From positions 5,816,794-5,880,793 of the forward strand of contig AP018280.1 in NCBI GenBank assembly GCA_004296455.1: a DNA stretch of 64,000 nt, given 5' to 3'. The notes under the pieces were generated by a model. It did not search any database, had not been told where the DNA came from, and saw only the letters and a program-made list of their open reading frames with translations. Position numbers and translations under genes: made by a program. This document shows positions 25,941 to 36,300 of the stretch, one piece after another; position 1 is the stretch's first letter; each line of letters starts with the position of its first letter. Source of the stretch: Calothrix sp. NIES-4101 (GTDB lineage: Bacteria > Cyanobacteriota > Cyanobacteriia > Cyanobacteriales > Nostocaceae).

Positions 25941-27725
25941 GACTTGCTTTATCTAGAAATTGCACCCATCTACCAATTACAAACCGAACTGCGATCGATT
26001 ATTAGTCGGGTTCAATCCAAAACAGGAATTTACCAACTGCGATTAACCAATACAGGTAACACACCCCGAAAAATAAACGTCAAAGTTCAGGAATTAGAAG
26101 AAAATCACATTTGCAACTATACCTTAGAACAATCCCAAGCCCTGATTTTACCTCAGCAAACAGTCGCAGTTGACTTGCAGATAAAACCCAAAAATCGCTG
26201 GCAACGTCCCTTTATCGGTGGCCCGAGAATAGTCAACTTTAACATCGATTTATTCGATCACCAAGAACTACCCCTAGCACCTAATAATTTCCCCGGAATG
26301 CTCTTGTGGGAAGCACGTCCTTGGTGGCAAATACTGCCATTGATATTATTCATACTTCTATGTCTGGGTACAAGCGCTTACTTAATTTGGTGGTTTCTCT
26401 TTAGAATTCCCCCCTCACCGAAAATCTGGCAATTTTACCCCGAAGATAGCGCTTACGCAGCCATTAACGGTGATACAGTCAGTCTGGGATTTGAAATTAG
26501 CGACATCAACCGCTTAAAATCCTTAAAAATAGTTGGTATCTCAGCAGACGGCAAACCCCTCACCCGTCCCCAAGAATATGATTTCACTCAAGGAGTACCA
26601 GCTACATTACAGTCCTTCTGCACCCAACAAAAAAATCTTTTAAACTGTCGGAATATTCGCACAGGTGCGCGTAAACCCGGTACTTATATCTTTGAAATGA
26701 GTACCCAACCCAAACCCGGAAGAGGAGCAGTCACTGACAACATCAAAACCAATCCAGTAGCGATCGCACCAATTCCCCAACCGGAAATCATTGCCTTTGG
26801 TTCTAACCAACCAGCTTATCAAGAATTAAGCACCGTCAATACCAAGCAAAAGCAAGTCAAAAATAATCCCCAACCTCAAGATGTACAAATTCGTCTCAAC
26901 TGGGCAATTCGTAACCCCAGTCAACTACGAATGTTACAGTTAATCGGTCGCACACCCGATGGATTAGCAGTTACCCCCGTCAAAAACTTTGACTTTAGCC
27001 AAGGTATTCCAGTTCAGTTAAAAAAATCCTGTGCTGCTGGAGAACCCCTAGTTTGTTTTAACGTGGCAACCAACCTCAAAAAGCCAGGGGATTACATCTT
27101 TGAACTCAAAGCAATTTCCCAGGACGGCGAAAACCAAAAACTAGAACCCAGCAAAACCGAACTAATTAAAATTCTTCCCAAACCACCCCAAATCATCAGC
27201 TTCAAAATTAACGGCAAACCTGCACCTACAAAATTGATGGTTCCCATCACCCCAGGTAAACCAGCTCCCAAAATCGTCCTCTCTTGGGAAATTGATGCCA
27301 GTGAAGGTACAAAAGTCGAATTACAACCAGCACCCGGAACAGTCCGTCTCAAAGACTCCATCTCCTTCCCCCTCGAACCCAAACCAGCAAGTATTCCCAT
27401 CGCCCTGCAAGTTACCACCACCACAGGTCAACAAATTGTGCGATCGCTTATTTTAGAAACATACGACCCCAAAGCCAAAGACCCAGCAATAGTTGCCGCA
27501 GAAAAAATGGCAGAAGCAATTAGTAAATCTCAGAAAGAAGCCGCAGAATCTGCCCAAGCTGCCCAAAAAGAAGCAGCAGCACAAGCCGCCAATGCCGGAA
27601 AAAATCCCCCAGCAAATGCACCCAATCCCAATGCGGCTCCTGGTTCAGTTCCCGAAGATGATGAAGATGATACTGGCTCCAAAAATCCACCGAGTCTCTC
27701 ACCGATACTTTTACCACCTCAATAG
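25941..27725 (+). pseudogene. 3' part of the disrupted Ig-like/TM protein gene
   Basis: About 594 codons in the frame that continued from 24012-24794 before the insertion. It begins with the end of an Ig domain (GIYQLRLTNTGNTPRKINVKV). A strong membrane segment follows (about residues 130-152 from the TTG at 25944: ILPLILFILLCLGTSAYLIWW). The rest is a long beta-rich region, with two similar ~120-residue units each containing an RLKSLKIVG/LRMLQLIGR-type strand and YDFTQG/FDFSQG turns, then an Ala/Lys/Gln helix and a Pro-rich acidic tail. No ATG starts it, although a TTG at 25944 exists. Its layout resembles the Ig-TM part of the upstream WD40 protein, suggesting a second membrane anchor for the particle that is now broken. 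Confidence 0.82.
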
Positions 27726-27770
27726 TCTATTTGAGGTTGCGGAATCAGAATAACCCGCTTTCGTCAAACT

Positions 27771-27801
27771 GGGAATTAACAAAAATAATTCCCTAATTTT
27801 T
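27771..27801 (+). terminator. Rho-independent terminator at the end of the injection-system arm
   Basis: A perfect 8-bp stem, GGGAATTA (27771-27778) and TAATTCCC (27786-27793), with a seven-base loop and a TAATTTTT tail. It lies 46 bp after the last stop codon of the arm. Confidence 0.75.
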
Positions 27802-27829
27802 AAATACCAGTATTTTCGGCTTCATAATT

Positions 27830-28381
27830 TTAATTTTGTAAAATTAAATGTAAAAAATCACTAGCATTTAAATAGGTTTTTTCTGGTATTTGTGAGTGAT
27901 TAATTTGATAACCTTTTACCATTTTGAAATTTTCCCAGAGTTCCAAGTGACTTACCGAAGGCTCTGCATAAAAATTTACTTCACCTCCACCCAGTAATAA
28001 AGAACTCCAATGAGTAAAATAATCATGACTCAGGCGATAAATGGGAAAATTAGCAAATAAAGGTACACCCCATCCATCTATAGCAATAAACGCCCTAATT
28101 TTGCCTCCTTGCAATTCCCACAAACAAGCTGCAATAAACGCTCCAATCACCCCAGCACTAAAACTAATCAATGTAATCGGTTCGTTGCAATTATCGCCAA
28201 TATTTTGGTGCAAAAATTCCCAAAGATGCAAACCTGATATCGGCAAAATCCCCCCACTAGGGAAAACAATGATCTTTACGTCATTACAAAAATGAGAATT
28301 TCTATCTGTCTCCAATAATTGGGAGACAAACTTATCAGTTAAGGCGGGTGCATGAATACCGGGACAAATAATAATAGTCAT
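27830..28381 (-). CDS. Small alpha/beta-hydrolase-like protein
   Basis: A 183-residue protein starting MTIIICPGIHAPALTDKFV. The segment ITLISFSAGVIGAF contains the nucleophile-elbow pattern S-F-S-A-G after a hydrophobic strand, as in alpha/beta hydrolases. A late H in EPSVSHLELWENF could be the catalytic His, with an Asp after the AFIAID strand. It is short for a full hydrolase. Similar proteins are conserved in cyanobacteria without a known substrate. It is convergent with the injection-system arm and unrelated to it. Confidence 0.7.
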   Translation of the reverse strand: MTIIICPGIHAPALTDKFVSQLLETDRNSHFCNDVKIIVFPSGGILPISGLHLWEFLHQNIGDNCNEPITLISFSAGVIGAFIAACLWELQGGKIRAFIAIDGWGVPLFANFPIYRLSHDYFTHWSSLLLGGGEVNFYAEPSVSHLELWENFKMVKGYQINHSQIPEKTYLNASDFLHLILQN

Positions 28382-28611
28382 CCGCTTCTTGATTTTGGAT
28401 TCACGGCATCGAGATTACTTACCAATAAGCAAAAATAATAACCTTTTTCCGACCCCTCATCCGCAGCCTATTGACTACTTCAACACAAATCTACTCATAA
28501 CTTAACGTTGCGATCGCAATCCCGTAATCTCAAAAAATACATCTATCTTGCGGCTTACAGGGAATTTACCAATAGTATATCTTTAGAAATATTGTTATTA
28601 CTTAACTAGTC

Positions 28612-28633
28612 ATCCTATCCCCCTGGATAGGAT
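28612..28633. promoter_or_regulatory. Perfect inverted repeat upstream of the ferrochelatase-family gene
   Basis: ATCCTATCC (28612-28620), a CCCT loop and GGATAGGAT (28625-28633) form a 9-bp perfect stem 77 bp upstream of the GTG start. It lies in a 329-bp spacer with no other structure and could be an operator or a 5' leader hairpin. No T tract follows. Confidence 0.5.
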
Positions 28634-28710
28634 AATAATTTATAGTAAAGAGAAAAGAATCAAACGAAAAAACTAAATTTAGAACTCTAGGTTGCATTGA
28701 GGAAATAATT

Positions 28711-29841
28711 GTGGTTGCGACACCAGATAAGTTACATCATACACATGAGCATTTACCAAGCCAGGAAAACAATCAGCAGCGAGTAGCTGTGTTGTTAATG
28801 GGTTATGGTGAAGTCGAAAGTTACGAAGATTTTGCCAACTATAACGAACAAGCTTTAAATCTGCTGACAGCTAAATTTGCACCTGTGCCAACTTGGATTT
28901 ATCCTCCTTTAGCCAAGTTGTTAGCACTGTTTGACAGACATGAATGGGGACATACCCATCACGACTTTATTTCACCCCATAATGCCATTTTTGAACAGCA
29001 AAGAGCCGGAATAGAAAAAAACTTACAAGCCAAGTGGGGTAGTGGAGTTCAAGTATTTAAAGCCTTTAATTTCTGCGCTCCCTTCCTTCCCAATCAAGTC
29101 TTGGCAGAAATCAAAAGCCAGGGATTTGATAAAATTTTAATCTACCCATTACTAGTAGTAGATTCGATTTTCACGAGTGGTATTGCCATAGAACAAGTAA
29201 ATAAAGCTTTAGCAGAGCTTGCTGATGAAAACGAACATTGGTTAAAAGGGTTGCGCTACATTCCCTCTTTCTATAACGAACCTGAATATATTGATTTGAT
29301 GGTGCGTATCGTTGAAGATAAAATTCGCACCGAGTTAAATGGGGCTTATTTACCTTCGGAAATTGGTATCATCTTAATGAACCACGGTTGCCCCCACAAA
29401 GCCAAAGGTTTCACTTCCGGGATTGTCGAAAGTCAAGCACTGTACGACTTAGTTCGAGATAAATTAATCAACCGTTATCCGTTAATTTCTGTTGGTTGGT
29501 TAAACCACGACACACCTTTGATTGAATGGACACAACCAAACGCTGAACAAGCAGCCAAAAACCTGATTCAACTAGGTGCAAAAGCGATAATGTTTATGCC
29601 TATTGGTTTTGCTACCGAAAACCACGAGACATTACTGGATGTCCATCACATTATTCATGGATTGGAAAAGAAACATCCCCAGGTTAATTATATCCAGATG
29701 GCTTGTGTAAATGATAATGCAGACTTCTTAGCGACAGTCGCAAATTGGGCTGATACTCATATTGCTGAGTTGTTATCTGCCGAGGCTGTGAATGTAAATC
29801 CGCAACTAGCTACACATCACCATCACCATCATCACCATTAA
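28711..29841 (+). CDS. Ferrochelatase-family protein with C-terminal octahistidine tail
   Basis: A 376-residue protein of the ferrochelatase (HemH/CbiX chelatase) superfamily, which inserts divalent metals into tetrapyrroles or is derived from such enzymes. Supporting segments are VAVLLMGYGEVESYEDFANYN at the N-terminus, DKILIYPLLVVDSIFTSG and GIILMNHGCPHKAKGFTSG in the second half, and KAIMFMPIGFATENHETLLD. The protein ends with eight consecutive histidines (369-376), and the N-terminal HHTHEH is also His-rich; metal-handling chelatases sometimes carry such tails. It is longer than classic HemH and divergent from it, so the true substrate is uncertain. The start is a GTG with GAGGA seven bases upstream. 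It seems to be a single-gene unit. Confidence 0.82.
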   Translation: MVATPDKLHHTHEHLPSQENNQQRVAVLLMGYGEVESYEDFANYNEQALNLLTAKFAPVPTWIYPPLAKLLALFDRHEWGHTHHDFISPHNAIFEQQRAGIEKNLQAKWGSGVQVFKAFNFCAPFLPNQVLAEIKSQGFDKILIYPLLVVDSIFTSGIAIEQVNKALAELADENEHWLKGLRYIPSFYNEPEYIDLMVRIVEDKIRTELNGAYLPSEIGIILMNHGCPHKAKGFTSGIVESQALYDLVRDKLINRYPLISVGWLNHDTPLIEWTQPNAEQAAKNLIQLGAKAIMFMPIGFATENHETLLDVHHIIHGLEKKHPQVNYIQMACVNDNADFLATVANWADTHIAELLSAEAVNVNPQLATHHHHHHHH

Positions 29842-29886
29842 TTATGATGTTGCATGATTGCGGGTAGGGTGTTGACTGTAGACTGG

Positions 29887-29912
29887 TTCTCCAGGCTCTG
29901 CCTGGGAACCGA
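29887..29912. repeat. Short perfect hairpin repeat
   Basis: GGTTC-T-CCAGGC, a TCT loop, then GCCTGG-G-AACC form a near-perfect hairpin just after the ferrochelatase-family gene. No T tract follows, so it is probably an interspersed palindrome and not a terminator. Confidence 0.45.
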
Positions 29913-30030
29913 TTGCTAACAACTTTTACGAGCAAGTAGGCGATCACGATAAGCCTTGCGAGCCTTGCGGGTCAAACCTCGATTGTTTCATTTCGCGAAT
30001 CTCCTATGCTTGCTACCGTCGTTGCTATAA

Positions 30031-30254
30031 CTAGGTTTCCACTTCCGATTGGTGCTTGAGATAAAAAGCGATCATGGCATAAACGTCAGCTAGGTTTTGT
30101 GACGGATAGCGGTAAACAATTTCCTCTGCTGTTGCCCCTTGATTGAAGACGGTAACCACGGTATCTAAAATGTAACGCGAGTTTTCCCGGCGAGAATCAC
30201 ACCGTCTTTGTTTGGTAGCAGGGGAGCAGGTTCAGCCACGATTGCTAGTGTCAT
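30031..30254 (-). pseudogene. Frameshifted DUF433 antitoxin-like gene
   Basis: Reading leftward from the ATG at 30254 gives a start with NKDGVILAGKTRVT. The frame then hits a stop at a short T run (near 30160). In a shifted frame it continues LDTVVTVFNQGATAEEIVYRYP, then LADVYAMIAFYLKHQ, to a stop at 30031. The two parts together form a typical DUF433 protein (short antitoxin-like proteins, often paired with a toxin), interrupted by a two-base gain or one-base loss. No partner toxin gene is visible. Confidence 0.75.
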
Positions 30255-30378
30255 AAGCAAATAGTCAGAATTACTTGCTCATATTTTTGAGGTTTAAGCC
30301 TAAATCTTTCTTGAACAACTCGAAATATTTTGACTGAACCAATTCGATGTTCTACCAATACTCTTTGAGATGAAAACT
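30251..30378 (-). pseudogene. 3' remnant of the IS5-like transposase
   Basis: On the minus strand this reads FSSQRVLVEHRIGSVKIF, then VVQERFRLKPQKYEQVILT, almost the same as the C-terminal catalytic part of the transposase at 24860-25783, and stops at 30251. Everything upstream of the third catalytic residue is missing. Its stop overlaps the start codon of the DUF433 remnant. Confidence 0.85.
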
Positions 30379-30476
30379 CCTTATTTTGTGGGCTTGTTAG
30401 ATCGCTCAACGCAGTGATTGTCTGAATCATCCTTTAAATCAGTAGATGGTTCCCACCTTAATATCTTTGGCTGTAC

Positions 30477-31001
30477 TTACTGACACTGACTTGCAGGAAA
30501 GGCATATCCCTCAACTCTGGCAAAAGTGTATCCTGCTTGTCTAGCGCTCTGAGCACCTACACTAGTTGCAGTAGTAAAATTGTCTCCTCTTTGGGAACTC
30601 CAATATAGATTTAGAGGAACTGTACCTTGTCTACGACTTGGGTAGACGTATCCCTCAACTCTGACAGAAGTGTATCCTGCTTGTCTAGCGCTCTGAGCAC
30701 CTACACTAGTTGCAGTAGTAAAATTGTCTCCTCTTTGGGAACTCCAATATAGATTTAGAGGAACTGTACCTGGTTGCTGTGTAGAGAAAACACACGCTTC
30801 AATCCTTACATAACTGTATCCAGCCTCTACAGCACTGTTTCCACCTACTGGGGTGGCAGTCACAAAATTGTCTCCCCTCTGTGGACTCCAATACAACTCT
30901 AGTGGAACTAAATCCTGTGCCCTTGCTAGGCTGGCAAATGTAGAAATAAAAGTAAAACTTAAAAGTGAGAGGATTACGGCTCTTGATGGCAAGCTACACA
31001 T
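30477..31001 (-). CDS. Secreted protein of three tandem ~47-residue repeats
   Basis: A 174-residue protein with a signal peptide (SRAVILSLLSFTFISTFASLARAQ, cleavage after ARA at about residue 28). Three repeats follow, each with a PL.LYWS.QRGDNF.TAT core, an SA..AGY turn and a R.E...(F/Y) end. Repeats two and three are nearly identical in DNA over more than 130 bp, so one arose by recent duplication; the first is older. The repeats look like short beta units of the kind found in secreted carbohydrate- or surface-binding proteins, but no function can be given. AGGAG lies seven bases before the ATG at 31001. Confidence 0.8.
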   Translation of the reverse strand: MCSLPSRAVILSLLSFTFISTFASLARAQDLVPLELYWSPQRGDNFVTATPVGGNSAVEAGYSYVRIEACVFSTQQPGTVPLNLYWSSQRGDNFTTATSVGAQSARQAGYTSVRVEGYVYPSRRQGTVPLNLYWSSQRGDNFTTATSVGAQSARQAGYTFARVEGYAFPASQCQ

Positions 31002-31277
31002 TCATTTACTCCTGAAAAGATGTTACAACTCTAGACAGCAAAAGACCGATTCAGCATTTCCCTGGATGGTTATTTCTTTTCTAAAGAAATGGCTAGTGGC
31101 ATTAGCGAACAATATTATGAAGCGGTCTAAATATGATAAATATACAGAAACTTTCCGCATATTTACCCAATTTGTCATAAATATTTAGAAAGTTTCCACA
31201 TATCATGCTTCTTCCGACAATATCCATACTTTTTCTGTATATTCATCCATTTTAGAGGGTAAATATGGAAAATTTCC

Positions 31278-31456
31278 GTATTAGTTATTAAGCTACTTTA
31301 TGGTACGGGCATACGGTTAAGTGAGGGTTTGCAGTTGTGTGTAAAGGATGTTGATTTTTCGCAAAAGCAAATTACTATCCGTGATACGAAGGGAAATGAA
31401 AGTCGAGTGACTATGCTACCTGAAAGTATCGCTGAAGAATTGAAAATGCATTTATC
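31278..31456 (+). pseudogene. Fragment of a tyrosine recombinase (integron integrase-like)
   Basis: About 60 codons reading [41 protein letters not shown] and [17 protein letters not shown]. The GTGIRLSE segment holds the catalytic Arg of tyrosine recombinases, and the wording is closest to IntI-type integrases. Both ends are missing; the right end stops exactly at the inverted-repeat element at 31457. Confidence 0.8.
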
Positions 31457-31626
31457 CCTCTTCTGTCACTTTCCCCAGATAAAAACATGAAATATTTGCT
31501 GCATAAGAGTTTCAGTTTAAAACGATGGTGACGTTAATAATATTAGAAAATAAAGCACAAATCCAATCACAGTCGAAATTTTAAACATTGCTTTTGATTT
31601 TTGTTTTCGGAGAGTGACAGAAGAGG
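31457..31626. mobile_element. MITE-like element, about 170 bp
   Basis: Terminal inverted repeats of 18 bp with one mismatch: CCTCTTCTGTCACTTTCC at 31457-31474 and GGAGAGTGACAGAAGAGG at 31609-31626. There is no coding capacity between them. It interrupts the integrase fragment. A target duplication was not identified. Confidence 0.65.
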
Positions 31627-31715
31627 CATAGAGTCAACAGGCTAGATTGGGGGATGATTTGGGAATTTTTGAGAACCAATCATCTCACGATTCTGCAACG
31701 CCTCCAATGCAATAT

Positions 31716-33275
31716 CTAGCGCATTTGTTCCAGGCTTTCGACTTGATTTGTGAAAAGTTCAGTAAACAAACTCATAACTGTACGTTCTTCACGCACTTTG
31801 ATATTAGCGGTAATAGACATGCCTGATTGTAGAGAAATATTTTTACCTCTGGCATTGAGATTTTGACGGTTCAAGCGAATTTTGGCAGGGAAACGATAGA
31901 ATTGATGCGTTTCATCAGGAGGTAAAGCATCAGAACCTATCCAAGTTAATTCTCCTTTAATATCACCAAATTCACTAAATGGGAAGGAGTCAATTCTCAC
32001 ATCTACTTTCATTCCTTCGCGCACAAAACCTATATCTTTATTAGTCACAAAAACTTCTGCAATTAAGTTCTCATTGGGTACTATTTTGAGGATTTCTTCA
32101 CTGGGATTCGCAACAAAACCAGGATTACCTGCTTTTAAATCAAAAATGGCTCCGGCGACAGGAGCGCGTAATTCTTGATATTTAACATTTACTTTTGTTT
32201 GCGCGATTCTACTATTAATTTCGGCTAGTCGCTTGTCATTTTCAAGGAGAACCTTGGATAACTGACTATCAATTTCAGCAATACGTTGTTTATTTTCAGC
32301 AATCTTATCGTAAATGCTTTTGCTAGTTACAGTAATAGTAGTAGTTAATTCTTCCTTTCCTTGTTGAATATCATATTGCAGACGCTTTTGTTCTTCTTCT
32401 AATTGCAAAATTTGGGCTTTAAGGCTTTGAACTTTTTGCTGTTGTTGTAAATATTGAAGTTGAGCGATCGCGCCATTTTTGACTAAGTTTTCTAATTTGA
32501 CTAAAACCTGTTGTTCAATATTTAAATTTGCTTTGCTCTCATCAATTTTGATAGCATTTTGAGATAGTTGTTTTTTAATTTGTTCAACTTCTAAATTTGC
32601 AGAAGCGGTACGAGATGCTAATTCTTTTTTAGATATTTGTAAGCGTTTTTGTTCTTCGTTATTTAGATTTGCTGTGGTAATATTTCCAATTTGAGTTTGC
32701 AGGTAGTTAATTTCATTGATTAATGATGCACGATTTTTGAGGAGAGATGCTGTTTCTGGTTGCAAATTGCCGCGTAAAAATGCCATATCTGCGGCAACGA
32801 TGGAATTAGAGTTAATCAGAGTGCGATACATTTGGCTTTCTTGAATTATGGCATCGCGAATTTTATTTAAGGATGCTAATTCGACTTTATTTGCTTCCGT
32901 ATCGAAGACGAGTAATAAGTCTCCTGATTTAACTTGTTGTCCATCTTTAATATAAACCTGCTTGACTATGCCACTCATTGGCGCTTGCACTTTTTTCACA
33001 GCAGCTTCTGGTTTTAATTGTCCTGCTGCTGGCACTACTTGCTCAATCTTGGCAATGCTTGCCCAAGTAATTCCAAAGCCTGCTAATGCTACCAAGGTAA
33101 TCATGATAGCACGAGACCACATTGGAGATTGTCGCAGAATGACGGATTGAGGTTGTTGCAATTGGTACGCTTTTAAGTCAGCTTTTAATTGGTTAGGTTT
33201 GGAGCGTTCAGCTAACAATATTTGTTTATCTTGCTTGCTATTACCATTATTACCGTTTAACGATTTTCCATTCAT
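31716..33275 (-). CDS. hlyD: HlyD-family membrane fusion protein of a type I secretion system
   Basis: A 519-residue periplasmic adaptor. A cytoplasmic N-terminus (~50 residues) precedes one membrane segment (about 52-75, MWSRAIMITLVALAGFGITW). The first lipoyl half follows (VQAPMSGIVKQVYIKDGQQVKSGDLL), then about 230 residues of coiled coil forming the alpha-hairpin, the second lipoyl half (LRAPVAGAIFDLKAG) and a beta-barrel ending with the conserved SGMSITANIKVREERTVMSLF. It bridges the inner-membrane ABC exporter to a TolC/HgdD-type channel, which is not encoded in this window. It lies 89 bp downstream of the exporter gene, in the same direction. Confidence 0.95.
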   Translation of the reverse strand: MNGKSLNGNNGNSKQDKQILLAERSKPNQLKADLKAYQLQQPQSVILRQSPMWSRAIMITLVALAGFGITWASIAKIEQVVPAAGQLKPEAAVKKVQAPMSGIVKQVYIKDGQQVKSGDLLLVFDTEANKVELASLNKIRDAIIQESQMYRTLINSNSIVAADMAFLRGNLQPETASLLKNRASLINEINYLQTQIGNITTANLNNEEQKRLQISKKELASRTASANLEVEQIKKQLSQNAIKIDESKANLNIEQQVLVKLENLVKNGAIAQLQYLQQQQKVQSLKAQILQLEEEQKRLQYDIQQGKEELTTTITVTSKSIYDKIAENKQRIAEIDSQLSKVLLENDKRLAEINSRIAQTKVNVKYQELRAPVAGAIFDLKAGNPGFVANPSEEILKIVPNENLIAEVFVTNKDIGFVREGMKVDVRIDSFPFSEFGDIKGELTWIGSDALPPDETHQFYRFPAKIRLNRQNLNARGKNISLQSGMSITANIKVREERTVMSLFTELFTNQVESLEQMR

Positions 33276-33364
33276 GGGAATTTTGGGTTTGGGTTAGATG
33301 AATTTAACTGGTGCAGAGACACAAAGACAAAAAATAATAGAAGAGGAAAGGAGTATTTAAACAA

Positions 33365-36300
33365 TTACAAATTCACTTCTTGTTGGTTATAAAGATAAAA
33401 ATAATGTCCTTTTTTCCGCATTAATTCTTGATGATTACCTTGTTCAATTAATCTACCCCCATCCATGACTAAAATTATGTCTGCATGACTAACAGTGTTA
33501 AGACGGTGAGTGATAAAAAATACTGTATTACCTTGAAATGCATTAGCTAGGTTAATACAAACTTGGCGTTCGGTAGGATAATCTAAAGCACTAGTAGCTT
33601 CATCTAAAACTAGTAATTTTGGCCTTTGTAAAACAGAACGTGCGATCGCAATTCTTTGTCTTTGTCCTCCAGAAAGCCCTGCTCCCCGTTCTCCAACGCG
33701 GGTATTATAACCATTTGGCAAATCCATAATAAAGTCATGGGCTGCTGCGATTTTGGCTGCGGCAATGATTTCTGCGGTTGTGGCATCGGGGTTAGTTAAG
33801 GCAATATTTTCTTGAACGTTACCATCAAATAACAAACTTTCTTGAGGAACTACACCCAATTGTCGTCTTAATGAATAAAGTTCGACTTTGGCAATATCAT
33901 AATTATCAATTAAAATTCTGCCTGATTCGGGTTCGTAAAGTCGTAGTAGTAATTTCATAATCGTACTTTTCCCCGAACCGCTTTGTCCGACAATACCAAC
34001 AAATTTACCAGCAGGAATTTCCAGATTTACATTACATACTTGTAATGGTCCACTTGTTGCAAATCGGAAGGAAACATTTTCGTATTTTACGGCTCCCGTA
34101 ACTTCCGGTAAAGGAATATTATAACGGTCTTTTTCTGCTTCCTGGGGAGTGTCAACAATATCACTTAATCTTTCTAATGATAAAGCTGTTTCTTGGAAAC
34201 TTTGCCACAATTGCGCTAAACGTAAAATGGGACTAGTGACATAACCAGAAATAATCCGAAAGGCAATTAATTCTCCTAATGTTAATTCACCTTTAAGAAC
34301 TAAATAGGAACCCACCCATAATACTAATAAACTACTCAGTTGATTTAGGAATTGGCTAGCGGAATTGGCAAATGTAGAGGTAATAACTGTCTTAAAACCT
34401 TCCCCGACATAACGAGCATACTTTTCTTGCCAGGAAAAACGCGATCGCAATTCAATATTTTGGGCTTTGACAGTTTGAATTCCCGACATTACCTCAACTA
34501 AATAAGATTGAGTCTCGGCATTGCGTTCGGCTTTGTGACGTAGCTGCTTACGAATAATCGGAGAGGCAATAAATGTGATGAGAATAAATACGGGAATTGT
34601 TGCCAACCCAACTAGTGTAAGTTGCCAGCTATAAAAAAGCATGACGACAATATACACCACCGAAAATAGAGCATCTAAACCAACTGTTAATGCAGTACCA
34701 GTTAAAAATTGGCGAATATTTTCTAATTCGTTAATGCGGGTGGATAATTCACCAACTGGACGACGTTCAAAATAGCGTAATGGTAATCTTAATAAGTGGT
34801 CGATAATTTCCGAACCTAAGCCCATATCAATGCGGTTCGTTGTATCCACAAATAAATATGTTCTTAATGCTCCCAATACAGCTTCAAATAGACCAACTGC
34901 TAGCAGTAATACCCCTAAAATATTCAGTGTAGTAATGCTATTTTGAACAATGACCTTATCAATAATTAATTGAATCACTAATGGGTTTGCTAAAGCCGCT
35001 AATTGCACAAAAAATGAAGCAATAAATACTTCTATCAATACTTGGCGATGGCGTGATAAATACGGTAAAAACCAACTCAAACCAAAGCGTTGCTGTGGTG
35101 TTTCCTTAGTTGGAGAAAGTAATAATATTTGCAATTGCGGCGGAAAACTATTCTCCCCCACATCCAACTTAGCTATTAAATCACCTGGTTTACAATATTG
35201 AATTCCCTGAGATGGTACACCTAAAACGATCATGCGATCGCTTGCTTCATAGACTACGGCAAAGTCATTTTCATAGCGAATGAAGGCTGGGGTGGGGATG
35301 CGTGTTAAATTATTTGTCGGTAAATCTATTAATTGGGGTTTCAAACCGATTAATTCTGATAGGTAAGCACAAACTTGAAAAGATATTACTTCTTGTCGGC
35401 GAAATTGTTCGTTTAAGATGCGTCGCACTACTTCCCGACGAAATGGTATTTTTAAATGCTGACATAGCATTTGCAAACAGGCTGATGTAGCGTTTATTTC
35501 TCCTCTGCCACTCACAAAAGGATACTTTTGTTTTTTGTATTCGTTAGTGGAAACATTTACAGGTTGTTCTTTCTCTGGGGCGTAGGGAATATTGACCAGA
35601 TTAAATTCATCTTCACTATTTAATAATTTCTTTGTAGCTGAATTATCGATAATTTGATTATCAACTTGATGAACTAAATTATTATTTTCCCCACTAAAAA
35701 AAGAGAAATCTCCAGGACTAAAAGCAATTAATCTAGCAGAATTTTTCCCTTTAACTTCGATTATTTCTCCATCACAAAATTGCAAACGAGAGTTAGGAGC
35801 ATAGTTTGTTACCCCATTGCCACTAACAAACCAAATTTTTTCCGTCTCTAATTGGTGAGTATAAATTTTACCCGGTGGAATATATTTAATAATTGCATTC
35901 TCTGCTGCCGCTTCAGTTAATTCTTTGAGATTTAATCCAGCATTAGCTTGTTGTTCCAATTGCAAACCCACAATTTCCAACACTTCCGCCAAATGCACTT
36001 GATTTTGACGAATTTGAGCAAAATTAGGAAACGTAGCCAATAAACTGAGAAAATCAGCAGCCGCGATTGATAAAATTATAACTTCCGTAGATGCGATCGC
36101 AGTTTCGCAAGGGACTTGCCGCAATAAACTAATTTCACCAACAAAATCCCCAGGTTGGAGAATTTTTAAAGTAATTGGGACTTGGGTACGCGGGTCATAA
36201 CCTAATAATCTTACCTTCCCTTCATAAATAATGCCTATATGGTCAGGAATTGCTTCTTTATCAATAATTTTTTGACCAATGCGGAAGCGCCAAGCTTGGA

